Shown here: positions 25,049 through 32,739 of the stretch, piece by piece
Layout of the letters: the number at the start of each line of letters is the position of its first letter
How positions within the stretch are numbered: position 1 is the stretch's first letter
DNA from: Actinomycetes bacterium
GTDB lineage: Bacteria > Actinomycetota > Acidimicrobiia > Acidimicrobiales > Palsa-688
Direction: 5' to 3'
NCBI GenBank assembly: GCA_021850325.1
Contig: JAJZMF010000020.1
Coordinates: 1 to 64,000 of the forward strand
Length of the DNA stretch: 64,000 nucleotides
Translations under genes and position numbers: made by a program
Notes under the pieces: generated by a model
What the model was told of the DNA's origin: nothing
The model's database searches: none
The model's input: only the letters and a program-made list of their open reading frames with translations

Positions 25049-26053
25049 CTAGTAGTGCCAGGGGTAGGGCGACCAGTCCGGTGGGCGTCGCTCGAGGAAC
25101 GAGTCACGGCCCTCGGCAGCCTCGTCCGTCATGTACCCGAGCCGCGTTGCCTCGCCTGCGAAGAGCTGCTGACCGACGAGGCCGTCGTCCACGAGGTTGA
25201 ACGCGTACTTGAGCATCCGCACGGACATAGGGCTCTTGGCGTTCACCGCCAACGCCCACTCGAGAGCAACCCGCTCGAGCTCCGCGTGAGGGACCACTGC
25301 GTTCACCATGCCCATGCGGTGGGCCTCGTCAGCGTCGTAGGTGTACCCCAGGAAGAAGATCTCCCTCGCCCGCTTCTGGCCCACCTGGCGGGCCAGATAG
25401 GCAGAGCCGTACCCGGCGTCGAAGCTGGCCACGTCGGCGTCCGTCTGACGGAAGCGAGCATGCTCCCGGCTGGCCAGCGTCAGGTCGCACACCACGTGCA
25501 GGCTGTGCCCTCCCCCGGCGGCCCAGCCGGGCACGACCGCGATAACCACCTTGGGCATGAACCTGATCAGGCGCTGCACCTCCAGGATGTGCAGCCTCCC
25601 CAGCCGGGCCCGCTCCATCGGCGAGCCTCCGCTGTCCGGAGGCCCCGGCACGTCTCCTCCCATGCCCGGCCCATCATCGGCGCCGGTGTTGCCGAGCCGC
25701 GCTCCACCCGCACCCGCACCTGCATCGGTGCGGTACTCGTAGCCCGCCTTGCCTCTCACCCTCTGGTCACCGCCGGAGCTGAACGCCCACCCGCCGTCCT
25801 TCGGGGACGGGCCGTTGCCCGTGACCAGGACGCAGCCCACGTCCGCCCATTGACGGGCATGCTCGAGCACCGTGCACAGCTCGTCGACGGTCTGGGGACG
25901 GAAGGCGTTCCGCACTTCAGGACGGTTGATCGCTACCCGCACCGTCCCCTGGTCCACCGCACGGTGGTAGGTGACGTCCTCCAGTTCGAAACCGGCGACG
26001 GGCTCCCACGCTGCCGGGTCGAACAGCTCCGACACAAAACCCTGCTCTTGCAC
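25049..26053 (-). CDS. menB: 1,4-dihydroxy-2-naphthoyl-CoA synthase
   Basis: A 334-residue crotonase-fold enzyme that closes the second ring in menaquinone biosynthesis from o-succinylbenzoyl-CoA. MenB landmarks are INRPEVRNAFRPQTVDEL, TGNGPSPKDGGWAFSSGGDQ and RVRG, then VVPGWAAGGGHSLHVVCDLT and FRQTDADVASFDAGYGSAYL. Residues ~105-150 form a Gly/Pro-rich insertion in the mobile loop near the active site, longer than usual. It starts with GTG at 26053, nine bases after the flavin oxidoreductase stop, so it appears cotranscribed with a phosphonate-type operon; no other men genes are in the window. Confidence 0.92.
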   Translation of the reverse strand: MQEQGFVSELFDPAAWEPVAGFELEDVTYHRAVDQGTVRVAINRPEVRNAFRPQTVDELCTVLEHARQWADVGCVLVTGNGPSPKDGGWAFSSGGDQRVRGKAGYEYRTDAGAGAGGARLGNTGADDGPGMGGDVPGPPDSGGSPMERARLGRLHILEVQRLIRFMPKVVIAVVPGWAAGGGHSLHVVCDLTLASREHARFRQTDADVASFDAGYGSAYLARQVGQKRAREIFFLGYTYDADEAHRMGMVNAVVPHAELERVALEWALAVNAKSPMSVRMLKYAFNLVDDGLVGQQLFAGEATRLGYMTDEAAEGRDSFLERRPPDWSPYPWHY

Positions 26054-26062
26054 CTGGCGAGC

Positions 26063-27388
26063 TTATGGCCTGCCCGTTGCTCCCGGCCACGGCACTGCCG
26101 CACCGGTCCGTGCAGCCCGGTCCGGGCCCACCGTGCCCTCCACGGCCGACCGCACGTCCTGAGCGGAGCCTCGCACACCCGCAGGGCCGGCAGACGGGGC
26201 CTCATCGAGCAGGCGGGCAATCGACACCTCGGCTATGGCTGGCGCACAGGTCATGCCACGGCCCCCCGGGCCGTTGACCACCTCGACACCGGCCAGGACC
26301 TCCTCGCGCCAGTACAGCTCGGCGCGCTTGTCCAATGTCTCGGCGTAGACGCCCGCCCAGCGCCGGCGCACCGGGGGGAGCGGCTGCCGGAGGAGGGATG
26401 CTGCTCTGCCGAGGAGGTGGTCGTAGAGGTCCTCTTCCAGGTCGAAGGGGAACGGCTCGTCGTACTCATGGGTGTCACCGATCGTGAGCCCACCGTCCAC
26501 TCGCTGCACCAGCAACAGTTGCGCCCCGGCCGCCCGAGCCGAGGACGGTTGCGGCGGCAGGTCCGCCAGAGCCGGCACGTCGTACGCCGGGTAGTACCGG
26601 AGCGAGTCGCCATCGGCCAGCGCCGGGCCCACCTCGCCCCTGTACGGCGTGGTCTCCAGCATCTGCAGGCGCACCCGCCTGGTCCGGGGGCGCTCGACGT
26701 ACCGGGAGAGCAACCCCGGCGTCGTCGCCCCTGTGCAGAGGTACACGTGGTCCCCACGGTGCCATTGGCCAAGGTCGTCGCACACCGCACCCGGTCCCAG
26801 GCCCACCACTTCGCGCGCCGGCACCCACGTGTACCGTGGCTGTCGCCGCAGGTGCTCCCGCAGGACGTGCACCGCCTGCCTGGGCTCCACCACGGCGTCA
26901 ACCGGGCAGTAGAGCGCTCCTGCCAGCTCCGGCGAGACCTCGGGGCAGAGGTCGACGGCCGCGCCCACCGAGAGCAGCTCCCATCGCCTGAGCGAGGTGC
27001 CCGCCGCCGAACAGGCCTCCCGCATCACCTCCAGCTCCTCCTGCGTGGCGGCGAGCGTGAGCGACCCGGAGGTCCTCAGGTGAAGTCCCTCTACGCTCAG
27101 CGCCACCTCTTCCCACAGACGCCTGCCGCGCAGGGCCAGCTCGAGATCGGCACCGGAAGCACGTCCGCTCACCCAGACCAGGCCGAAGTTGCGGGTACTT
27201 GCGCCGCGCGGCTCGATCTCCCGCTCGATGTGCACCACTTCCAAGCCCGCACCCACAGCCAGCAGCGCATGCATGGTGCCGATCACCCCGGCGCCCACGA
27301 CCACCACCCTGCCCCGGCTGCCCTGCCTCGGCCCGCTCCGCCCGCTGGCGAGCCCCGGGCCCACCCCGTCCTCGACCGCCACGGCCAC
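26063..27388 (-). CDS. FAD-dependent oxidoreductase, TIGR03364-like
   Basis: A 441-residue DAO-type flavoprotein. The dinucleotide motif is VVVVGAGVIGTMHALLA, followed by VVHIEREIEPRGASTRNFG, as in the TIGR03364 family that clusters with phosphonate catabolism genes. HVYLCTGATTPGLLS and VNGPGGRGMTCAPAIAEVSI near the C-terminus complete the FAD domain. Known relatives oxidatively deaminate N-methylated 2-aminoethylphosphonate or similar amines; the substrate here is inferred from context only. It starts with GTG at 27388, 21 bases after the transporter ATPase, so it belongs to that operon. The last ~45 residues are a disordered tail. Confidence 0.82.
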   Translation of the reverse strand: MAVAVEDGVGPGLASGRSGPRQGSRGRVVVVGAGVIGTMHALLAVGAGLEVVHIEREIEPRGASTRNFGLVWVSGRASGADLELALRGRRLWEEVALSVEGLHLRTSGSLTLAATQEELEVMREACSAAGTSLRRWELLSVGAAVDLCPEVSPELAGALYCPVDAVVEPRQAVHVLREHLRRQPRYTWVPAREVVGLGPGAVCDDLGQWHRGDHVYLCTGATTPGLLSRYVERPRTRRVRLQMLETTPYRGEVGPALADGDSLRYYPAYDVPALADLPPQPSSARAAGAQLLLVQRVDGGLTIGDTHEYDEPFPFDLEEDLYDHLLGRAASLLRQPLPPVRRRWAGVYAETLDKRAELYWREEVLAGVEVVNGPGGRGMTCAPAIAEVSIARLLDEAPSAGPAGVRGSAQDVRSAVEGTVGPDRAARTGAAVPWPGATGRP

Positions 27389-27409
27389 CCGCCCCTGACG
27401 TCCCTGCCC

Positions 27410-28609
27410 TCACAGGCCCTCGTCGTTGAGCGAGACCGCCTGGGGGCTCGTGTCCACAAGCACGCTCTCCGCACGGAGGCGCACCTCCACCGGCGAACCG
27501 GGAGGGGTCGCCGTGGCCGCACTGCTCGGGAGGTCCACCTTCACGGACAGGTCAGCCGAGACCAGCACGTCGGCCCGCGACTGGGCGCCCCGGAACGTGA
27601 CCGAGCTCACCATCGCTCTCGCCTCCGCAGCCACCGACACTTCGAGCTCCTCGGGCCGGACAAGCACATCCACCGCAGCACCCACCGGCGTGCCGGCGGG
27701 CAGGCCCCGGGCGGGGACTTCGCGGCCCAGCACCGCCACGCGACCGGCACCGGCGACCCTACCCGGGACCCGGTTCATGGTGCCGACGAACTCGGCCACA
27801 AACGGTGTCTCCGGCCGGTTGTAGAGCTCCGACGGGCTGGCCACCTGCTCGAGCCGGCCGTTGCGCATGACGGCTACCCGGTCGGCCAGCGACAACGCCT
27901 CGTCCTGGTCGTGGGTGACGAAGACGGTCGTTATGGCGAGGCGCTTCTGCAAGGCACGGATGTGCTCGCGCAGTTGGGAGCGCACCTTGGCGTCCAGGGC
28001 CGAGAGCGGTTCGTCGAGCAGCAGCACCCTCGGTTCGATGGCCAATGCCCGGGCCAGCGCCACCCTCTGCTGCTGCCCCCCCGACAGCTCGTGGGGGTAG
28101 TTGCCAGCACGGTCGGCCAGCTCCACCATCTCGAGCAGGCCCATCGCCAGGGAGCGCCGCTCGGCTGTGCCGACCTTGCGGAGCCGCAGGCCGAAGGCGA
28201 CGTTCTCCAGTGCCGTCATGTTCGGGAACAGGCTGTAGCTCTGGAAGACCATGCCCATGTTCCGTTTCTGCGCCGGGACGCCGACCACGTCCTGGCCCCC
28301 GACGACCACCCGGCCGGCCGACGGCTCCTGGAAGCCGGCCAGTATGCGCAGGGCTGTCGTCTTCCCACAGCCCGAGGGGCCGAGCAACGCCAGGAGCTCC
28401 CCGGGCCCGATGGCCAAGGAGAGCCCGTCCAGCGCCACAATGCTGCCGAAATAGCAGCTCAGCTCCACCAGTTCGACGGCCGTGCCGGCATGCCCGGCAT
28501 CAGCCGGCCTGCGCCCCGCACCCGCCGGCCCTACGAGCCTCACCGAGGTCGTGGGCGTCGAGCCGGTCCGTCCCGGCGAGCCGTCACCAGATTGGGAAAC
28601 GACCGTCAC
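27410..28609 (-). CDS. ABC importer ATPase (PhnT/PotA type)
   Basis: A 399-residue ATPase. Walker A is LGPSGCGKTTALRILAGF, the Q-loop FQSYSLFPNMTALENVAFGL, the signature ELSGGQQQRVALARALA, Walker B VLLLDEPLSALD and the H-loop FVTHDQDEAL. A C-terminal TOBE-type domain from ~residue 270 (VDVLVRPEELEV) places it with spermidine/2-aminoethylphosphonate/iron importers. GTG 28609 overlaps the permease stop (GTGA) and has AAGGAGG eight bases upstream. The first ~50 residues are a low-complexity extension. Confidence 0.92.
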   Translation of the reverse strand: MTVVSQSGDGSPGRTGSTPTTSVRLVGPAGAGRRPADAGHAGTAVELVELSCYFGSIVALDGLSLAIGPGELLALLGPSGCGKTTALRILAGFQEPSAGRVVVGGQDVVGVPAQKRNMGMVFQSYSLFPNMTALENVAFGLRLRKVGTAERRSLAMGLLEMVELADRAGNYPHELSGGQQQRVALARALAIEPRVLLLDEPLSALDAKVRSQLREHIRALQKRLAITTVFVTHDQDEALSLADRVAVMRNGRLEQVASPSELYNRPETPFVAEFVGTMNRVPGRVAGAGRVAVLGREVPARGLPAGTPVGAAVDVLVRPEELEVSVAAEARAMVSSVTFRGAQSRADVLVSADLSVKVDLPSSAATATPPGSPVEVRLRAESVLVDTSPQAVSLNDEGL

Positions 28610-29679
28610 GAGCGGCCTCCTTCGAGATCGTTGTCGCGCCGTTCCGCCACGACGGCGCTGCTCCACAGGTACGCTTTCTGCGCCCTGGCCGGGTCTGCCC
28701 CAAGCCCGCCAGCTCCCCCTGAGGCTCCCGCCAAGCCCGTACCGACCGGCGTTGTCGCCACGCGGCCGGCTCCCGCCGCCCGGCGCCACAGGCGCCGCCG
28801 GCCGGAACGACGGGGCCGGCCGATCATCGAGATGAGGAGGAGCACGACCCAGGTCAGCACCAGGGACATGAGTGAAGCGGCCTCGGACACATGGGAGTTG
28901 CTCTGGTCGAACAGCACTATCCAGGCGGGGAAGGTCGAGAACTGGTCCAGGCTGGCCATCGTGTACTCGCCCAGCACCAGGGCCACCGTGAGCACGGTTG
29001 CCGACAGCACAGCCGCCCTCAGGTTGGGCAAGAGCACCCGGCGCAGCATTGTCAGGGGCCCTGCGCCCAGCGAGCGCGATGCGTCCACCAGGGTACGGGC
29101 GTCGATGGCCCTCACGCCCGTGTCGAGCGCGCGCCAGGCAAAAGGCACAGCGAGCACCACGTACTCCAGCGCCAGCAGGAAGGGGCTCGCCTTCAGCCAC
29201 CCGGGCGCCACGTCCAGCACCCCGATAATGAGCACCACGGGCGGTATCACGATCGGGAGCGAGGTGACGAAGTCCATCACCCGGCGCACACGGGGGAGCT
29301 TGAGGTGCACGTAGAGCACGGTGGGCACCATCAGGGCCAACGTCACCCCTGTGGCCACCACCGCCAGTTGGACCGACAACCAGACGGCGGTCCCGAACCC
29401 CTGCTGGCCGCTCAATCCGGAGTAGGCCTGCAAGCTCCAACCGGCCCCGTCATAGGCCAGGCTGTAGCGCAGTCCCGCCCACAGCGGCACCAGGAAGTAG
29501 GCCCCGGCTACAACGAGCACAGCCAGGCGCCAGAACCTCACCCTGCCCCGTGCGGCCAGGGCCCGTTTGAGCCCCCGGGGGCGGCCGGTCCCGGTCCCGG
29601 GCGACCGCGCCCCCGGGACAGCACCGGGCTCTGCCTGTGCGCCGAAGCCCAGCCCCAGCGGGCTGGTGGTGGCGCTCAC
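28606..29679 (-). CDS. ABC importer permease 2 (PhnV-like)
   Basis: A 357-residue inner-membrane permease of the binding-protein-dependent family. After a Gly/Pro-rich cytoplasmic N-terminus there are about six spans (LAVLVVAGAYFLVPLWAGL, VVATGVTLALMVPTVLYV, IVIPPVVLIIGVLDV and others). The EAA-like coupling loop is DASRSLGAGPLTMLRRVLLP. The C-terminal ~60 residues are a basic tail. GTG 29679 overlaps the upstream permease stop. It pairs with the neighbouring permease and ATPase. Confidence 0.88.
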   Translation of the reverse strand: MSATTSPLGLGFGAQAEPGAVPGARSPGTGTGRPRGLKRALAARGRVRFWRLAVLVVAGAYFLVPLWAGLRYSLAYDGAGWSLQAYSGLSGQQGFGTAVWLSVQLAVVATGVTLALMVPTVLYVHLKLPRVRRVMDFVTSLPIVIPPVVLIIGVLDVAPGWLKASPFLLALEYVVLAVPFAWRALDTGVRAIDARTLVDASRSLGAGPLTMLRRVLLPNLRAAVLSATVLTVALVLGEYTMASLDQFSTFPAWIVLFDQSNSHVSEAASLMSLVLTWVVLLLISMIGRPRRSGRRRLWRRAAGAGRVATTPVGTGLAGASGGAGGLGADPARAQKAYLWSSAVVAERRDNDLEGGRS

Positions 29680-30686
29680 CTGAGCCACCTCGAGGCCCGC
29701 CGCTGGAGCAGGGCGTAGCCCACCATCACCACAGCCACGATCACGACCAGCCCGAAGGCCAGCGCATAGCCCACGTTCTGCTGCCCCGCCAGCACATTGC
29801 CGTTGAGGAAGCTGCCTATCTGCAGCGGCGTGAGCGCCAGCGTCCCTGCTGTCAGGGCCTGCGCCGTGGCATAGGCCGCCATGGCCCACCCGAAGAGCAG
29901 CAGGGTGGAGGCCAGGAGGGAGGGCATCAGTACAGGGATGCCGACATAACGCCAGTAGTGCCAGGACCTCGCACCGAGGCCACTGGCCGCCTCCTGCCAC
30001 GAGGGGCGCAGTGCCTCGAAGGCGGGCAGCACCACCAGGACCATCAGCGGTACCTGCCAGTACATGTAGACGAGAGCGACGCCCCAGAAGGAATAGAGCG
30101 TGAACCCGGTGCCGTAGAGGTTCAACCCGATGGCGTTCAACCAGTTGGTCACCAGCGACGTCTCCGCGCCCACCGAGGCAATGAAGAGGAACGCCAGCGG
30201 CACGCCGCCGAAGTTGGCCAGCACCCCGGCCGCGGTCACAATGGCCCGGCGAAAGCCGGCCCGGGGGGACGTGTGGACGGCATAAGCCAGGACGGCCCCA
30301 CAGATCGCAGGGACGACCGAAGTTATGAGAGCAAGTTCCAGTGTGTTCTCGAAGCCCTGCAGGTACACCCCGGTGGTGGCAGCCCGCAGGTTGTACAGCG
30401 TGAAGCCGCCCGAGGAGCCTTCGAAGGCCGCAACACCCACCGCACCGGCAGGCACACCGAGGAAAAGGAGCATCCAGGCCCAGAAAGGCACGAGAGGGAG
30501 CCAGTCCCGGGCACCGGGGCGCAGGCGCCGCGGCAGGGGGATCCCAGCCCGCCGCTCCCGGTGCTCGGCGCCGGCTCGCCGGCTGCCCGGCCCACGCCCC
30601 GGCCGGGCCGGAGCCGGCGGGGCTACTGGGGTGGCCCCTCCCGGCTCCTGCAGGAACGGCGTACCAGCCGGTGGTTCAGCTGGCAA
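29676..30686 (-). CDS. ABC importer permease 1 (PhnU-like)
   Basis: A 336-residue permease with about six spans (VPFWAWMLLFLGVPAGAVGVA, LALITSVVPAICGAVLAYAV, VPLMVLVVLPAFEAL and others). The coupling loop is EAASGLGARSWHYWRYVGIP. The first ~60 residues are Pro/Arg-rich. The assumed TTG start at 30686 overlaps the binding-protein stop by 11 bases; a start further in is possible. It sits between binding protein and second permease in one operon. Confidence 0.86.
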   Translation of the reverse strand: MPAEPPAGTPFLQEPGGATPVAPPAPARPGRGPGSRRAGAEHRERRAGIPLPRRLRPGARDWLPLVPFWAWMLLFLGVPAGAVGVAAFEGSSGGFTLYNLRAATTGVYLQGFENTLELALITSVVPAICGAVLAYAVHTSPRAGFRRAIVTAAGVLANFGGVPLAFLFIASVGAETSLVTNWLNAIGLNLYGTGFTLYSFWGVALVYMYWQVPLMVLVVLPAFEALRPSWQEAASGLGARSWHYWRYVGIPVLMPSLLASTLLLFGWAMAAYATAQALTAGTLALTPLQIGSFLNGNVLAGQQNVGYALAFGLVVIVAVVMVGYALLQRRASRWLR

Positions 30687-31815
30687 CTTTGATCGACCAC
30701 TCCTTGGCCACGACGTTCTCGGCCTGGGCCGTCTGGGCGCTGGTGGGGTACCCCTTGAAGCCGCTGGGTACCGGGGGCAGTGCCTTGAGCGCGGCCTGGT
30801 CCACGGTGCCGTTCTTGATCATGGAGGGCAGCTCGATGGGACGGCAGTAGCCCTGCAGCCACTGGTTCTGGCCCGCCACCGAGTACAGGTACTCCTCCCA
30901 CAGGCGGGCGGCCGCCGGGTCGGGGGCGTTGGCCGAGATGGCCTGGTCGTAGTAGGACGCGTAGATACCGTCCGAGGGGATGACGACCTTCCAGGTCTTC
31001 ACCTCGGGGGCGATCTCGGAGGCCTGGAGGTAGTCCCACCAGATCACGATGGGCGTGGCGCCGCTCTGCACCGTTGACGGCCCGGCGACCACAGGCACGA
31101 AGTTGCCCTCTTTGTTGAGCTTCTGGAAGTAGGCCACACCGGGCGCTATGTTGCCGAACGAGCCACCGTTGGCCAGAGCGGCCGCGTACACGGCGGCGAA
31201 CGCAGCCCCGGCCACCGTGGGGCTGTTGTTGATCCCCACCATGTGCTTGTAGACGGGCTTCAACAGGTCCTTGAAGGTCTTGGGCGGCGTCTTCACGACG
31301 GCGGAGTTGTAGCCGATGGCCACGTAGCCTCCGTAGTCGGCCCACCAAGAGGCGTCGTTCGCCTTCTGGGCACCCGGGATGGCAGCCCAGCTCGAAACCC
31401 GGTAGTGCGCCAGCAGGTGCTGCTGGTCGGCCTTGATCGCGAACGGTGTGCCCATGTCGAGCACGTCCGGCTCGCGGCTCTGGCCCTTGAACTGGACCAT
31501 GGCATTGATCTCGTCCTGGCTGCTGCCCTCGGGGTTCTCGCTCGTGATGGAGATCCCGTACTTCTTGGAGAAGGTGCTGAGGATCGTCCCGTAGTTGCAC
31601 CAGTTGTTGGGCAGGGTGATGACGTTCAGGTGGCCCTCGGCCTTGGCTGCCTTCACCAGCCCGGCCATGCCGCCGAAGGCGGCGACAGAAGTGGCGTCCT
31701 GGTACTTGGAGGCGGCGCTGGCCGGGCCGGCGCCTGCCATCAACGATGTGGCGCAGGTGGCCAGTGCTGCTGCGGCGGACGTGACCCGCACAACGCTTCG
31801 GCGGTCGGTCTTCAT
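30676..31815 (-). CDS. ABC importer substrate-binding protein (PhnS-like)
   Basis: A 379-residue periplasmic-type binding protein. The N-terminus MKTDRRSVVRVTSAAAALA with an ASA cleavage-like site near residue 37 suggests export. The mature part (VITLPNNWCNYGTILSTFSK, DVLDMGTPFAIKADQQ, IWWDYLQASEIAPEVKTW) belongs to the spermidine/putrescine-2-aminoethylphosphonate class. ATG 31815 has a GGAGA site. It heads the operon with two permeases, an ATPase, a flavin oxidoreductase and menB. With a phosphonate hydrolase upstream, 2-aminoethylphosphonate or a related compound is the best guess for the ligand. Confidence 0.85.
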   Translation of the reverse strand: MKTDRRSVVRVTSAAAALATCATSLMAGAGPASAASKYQDATSVAAFGGMAGLVKAAKAEGHLNVITLPNNWCNYGTILSTFSKKYGISITSENPEGSSQDEINAMVQFKGQSREPDVLDMGTPFAIKADQQHLLAHYRVSSWAAIPGAQKANDASWWADYGGYVAIGYNSAVVKTPPKTFKDLLKPVYKHMVGINNSPTVAGAAFAAVYAAALANGGSFGNIAPGVAYFQKLNKEGNFVPVVAGPSTVQSGATPIVIWWDYLQASEIAPEVKTWKVVIPSDGIYASYYDQAISANAPDPAAARLWEEYLYSVAGQNQWLQGYCRPIELPSMIKNGTVDQAALKALPPVPSGFKGYPTSAQTAQAENVVAKEWSIKVAS

Positions 31816-31940
31816 GGTGCTTGTCTCCTGGTTCTCCCAACCCCTTCGGGGGCTGGGCCCGGTGCGCATTGGTGAGCTCAGGGGCCCTTGCGGCCCCCTG
31901 GAGAGGGCCGCTCGTGAGGAGACGATATGCAGGCACCTTG

Positions 31941-31973
31941 AACCGCCGGTTACGTCCAGGCTCTCCGGCGGTT
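31941..31973. promoter_or_regulatory. Inverted repeat upstream of the importer operon
   Basis: AACCGCCGG (31941-31949) and CCGGCGGTT (31965-31973) are perfect 9-bp arms 15 bases apart, 126 bases upstream of the binding-protein start and about 190 bases after the HD gene. It could be an operator or an intrinsic terminator; the spacing suits either. Confidence 0.5.
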
Positions 31974-32008
31974 AACTTTGGGCGGCATCTGGCCGGCACA
32001 GCTGCCTC

Positions 32009-32088
32009 GGCCCGTGCGCCCCTGCCCCGGCCCGTGCGCCCCTGCCCCGGCCCGTGCGCCCCTGCCCCGGCCCGTGTGCCCCTGCCCC
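32009..32088. repeat. Four tandem 20-bp repeats
   Basis: Four head-to-tail copies of GGCCCGTGCGCCCCTGCCCC, the last with one change (GTGTGCC). They sit in the 348-base gap between the HD-protein gene and the importer operon, which has no gene. Downstream to 32163 (the HD gene's 3' end) the sequence stays low-complexity (CTCGGGCC motifs). Confidence 0.85.
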
Positions 32089-32163
32089 GGACAGCGCCCG
32101 TCCGTCCGGCACGAACCCCCAGCCCGCCTCGGGCCTGCCCTCGGGCCCGCCTCGGGCCTGGCC

Positions 32164-32739
32164 TCAGGCCACCCCTGGGAGCACGGCAGGGTCGCCCCCG
32201 GTAGCGGGCAGCGAGGCGAGAAGAGGCGCCAGTTCGCCCAGCACCTCGGGCAGGCTCGAGGTGCGCGCCCGAGGCGCCTTCGCCTCCTCGTCCCATCGGC
32301 ACAGGCGCAGCGCGTCCCCCCAGCGGGGGTGGGCCACCAGGTGCTCCAGGGACAGCTCCCAGCCCGTCTCGCCCTCCCGGCCGGCCCTGCCCGAGGGGCC
32401 GAGCAGGTACAGCTTGGCCGGCGCCTGCGCCATGACGAGCCAGGCGACCTCGAGGCCCAGGCGCTCCCTGGCCCACCGGGCGCCCACGACCTCGGGGGGC
32501 GCCAGCGGCGCCGCCGCCCTCAACCCGGCGTGGTGCCCGAAGCCGTGCACCAGCGCAGCAGCCACCAGTTCCGCCCCCGCCCCCTCCTCGACGGCCAGGC
32601 TGGCGCACTGCAGGGCGTGCACCGCCGCGTCCTGGGGGCAACAGGGGCTGGCAACCCCCTCCATCTCCCCCAGCATGTGGTACAGGTCGGCCACCACCTC
32701 GTCCCGCCCGCGCCGGTGACGGCGCTTGTTCAGCGCCAC
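32164..32739 (-). CDS. PhnZ/TIGR03276-type HD protein with missing metal ligands
   Basis: A 191-residue protein resembling the HD-domain proteins of phosphonate operons, which include the diiron oxygenase PhnZ. Family landmarks are VHALQCASLAVEEGAGAELV (His41), AALVHGFGHHAG, VVGARWARERLG, APAKLYL and LRLCRWDEEAK (Asp150). The HD pair is HG (Asp replaced by Gly66), the usual His of HEEVGA is Pro82, and the His of HVAAK is Gln105. So about three of six expected metal ligands are absent, and C-C bond oxygenase activity is unlikely. GTG 32739 overlaps the hydrolase stop by ten bases with GGGGAG upstream. A regulatory or scaffold role, or decay, is possible. Confidence 0.75.
   Translation of the reverse strand: MALNKRRHRRGRDEVVADLYHMLGEMEGVASPCCPQDAAVHALQCASLAVEEGAGAELVAAALVHGFGHHAGLRAAAPLAPPEVVGARWARERLGLEVAWLVMAQAPAKLYLLGPSGRAGREGETGWELSLEHLVAHPRWGDALRLCRWDEEAKAPRARTSSLPEVLGELAPLLASLPATGGDPAVLPGVA

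Noticed and set aside
25010-29314. A 1434-codon open frame on the plus strand
   Set aside because: It is antisense to menB, the flavoprotein gene, the ATPase and permease 2, has no domain, and arises from GC-rich codon bias.
32009-32088. Short tandem repeats considered as a CRISPR array
   Set aside because: The 20-bp units are contiguous with no unique spacers and no cas genes are nearby.
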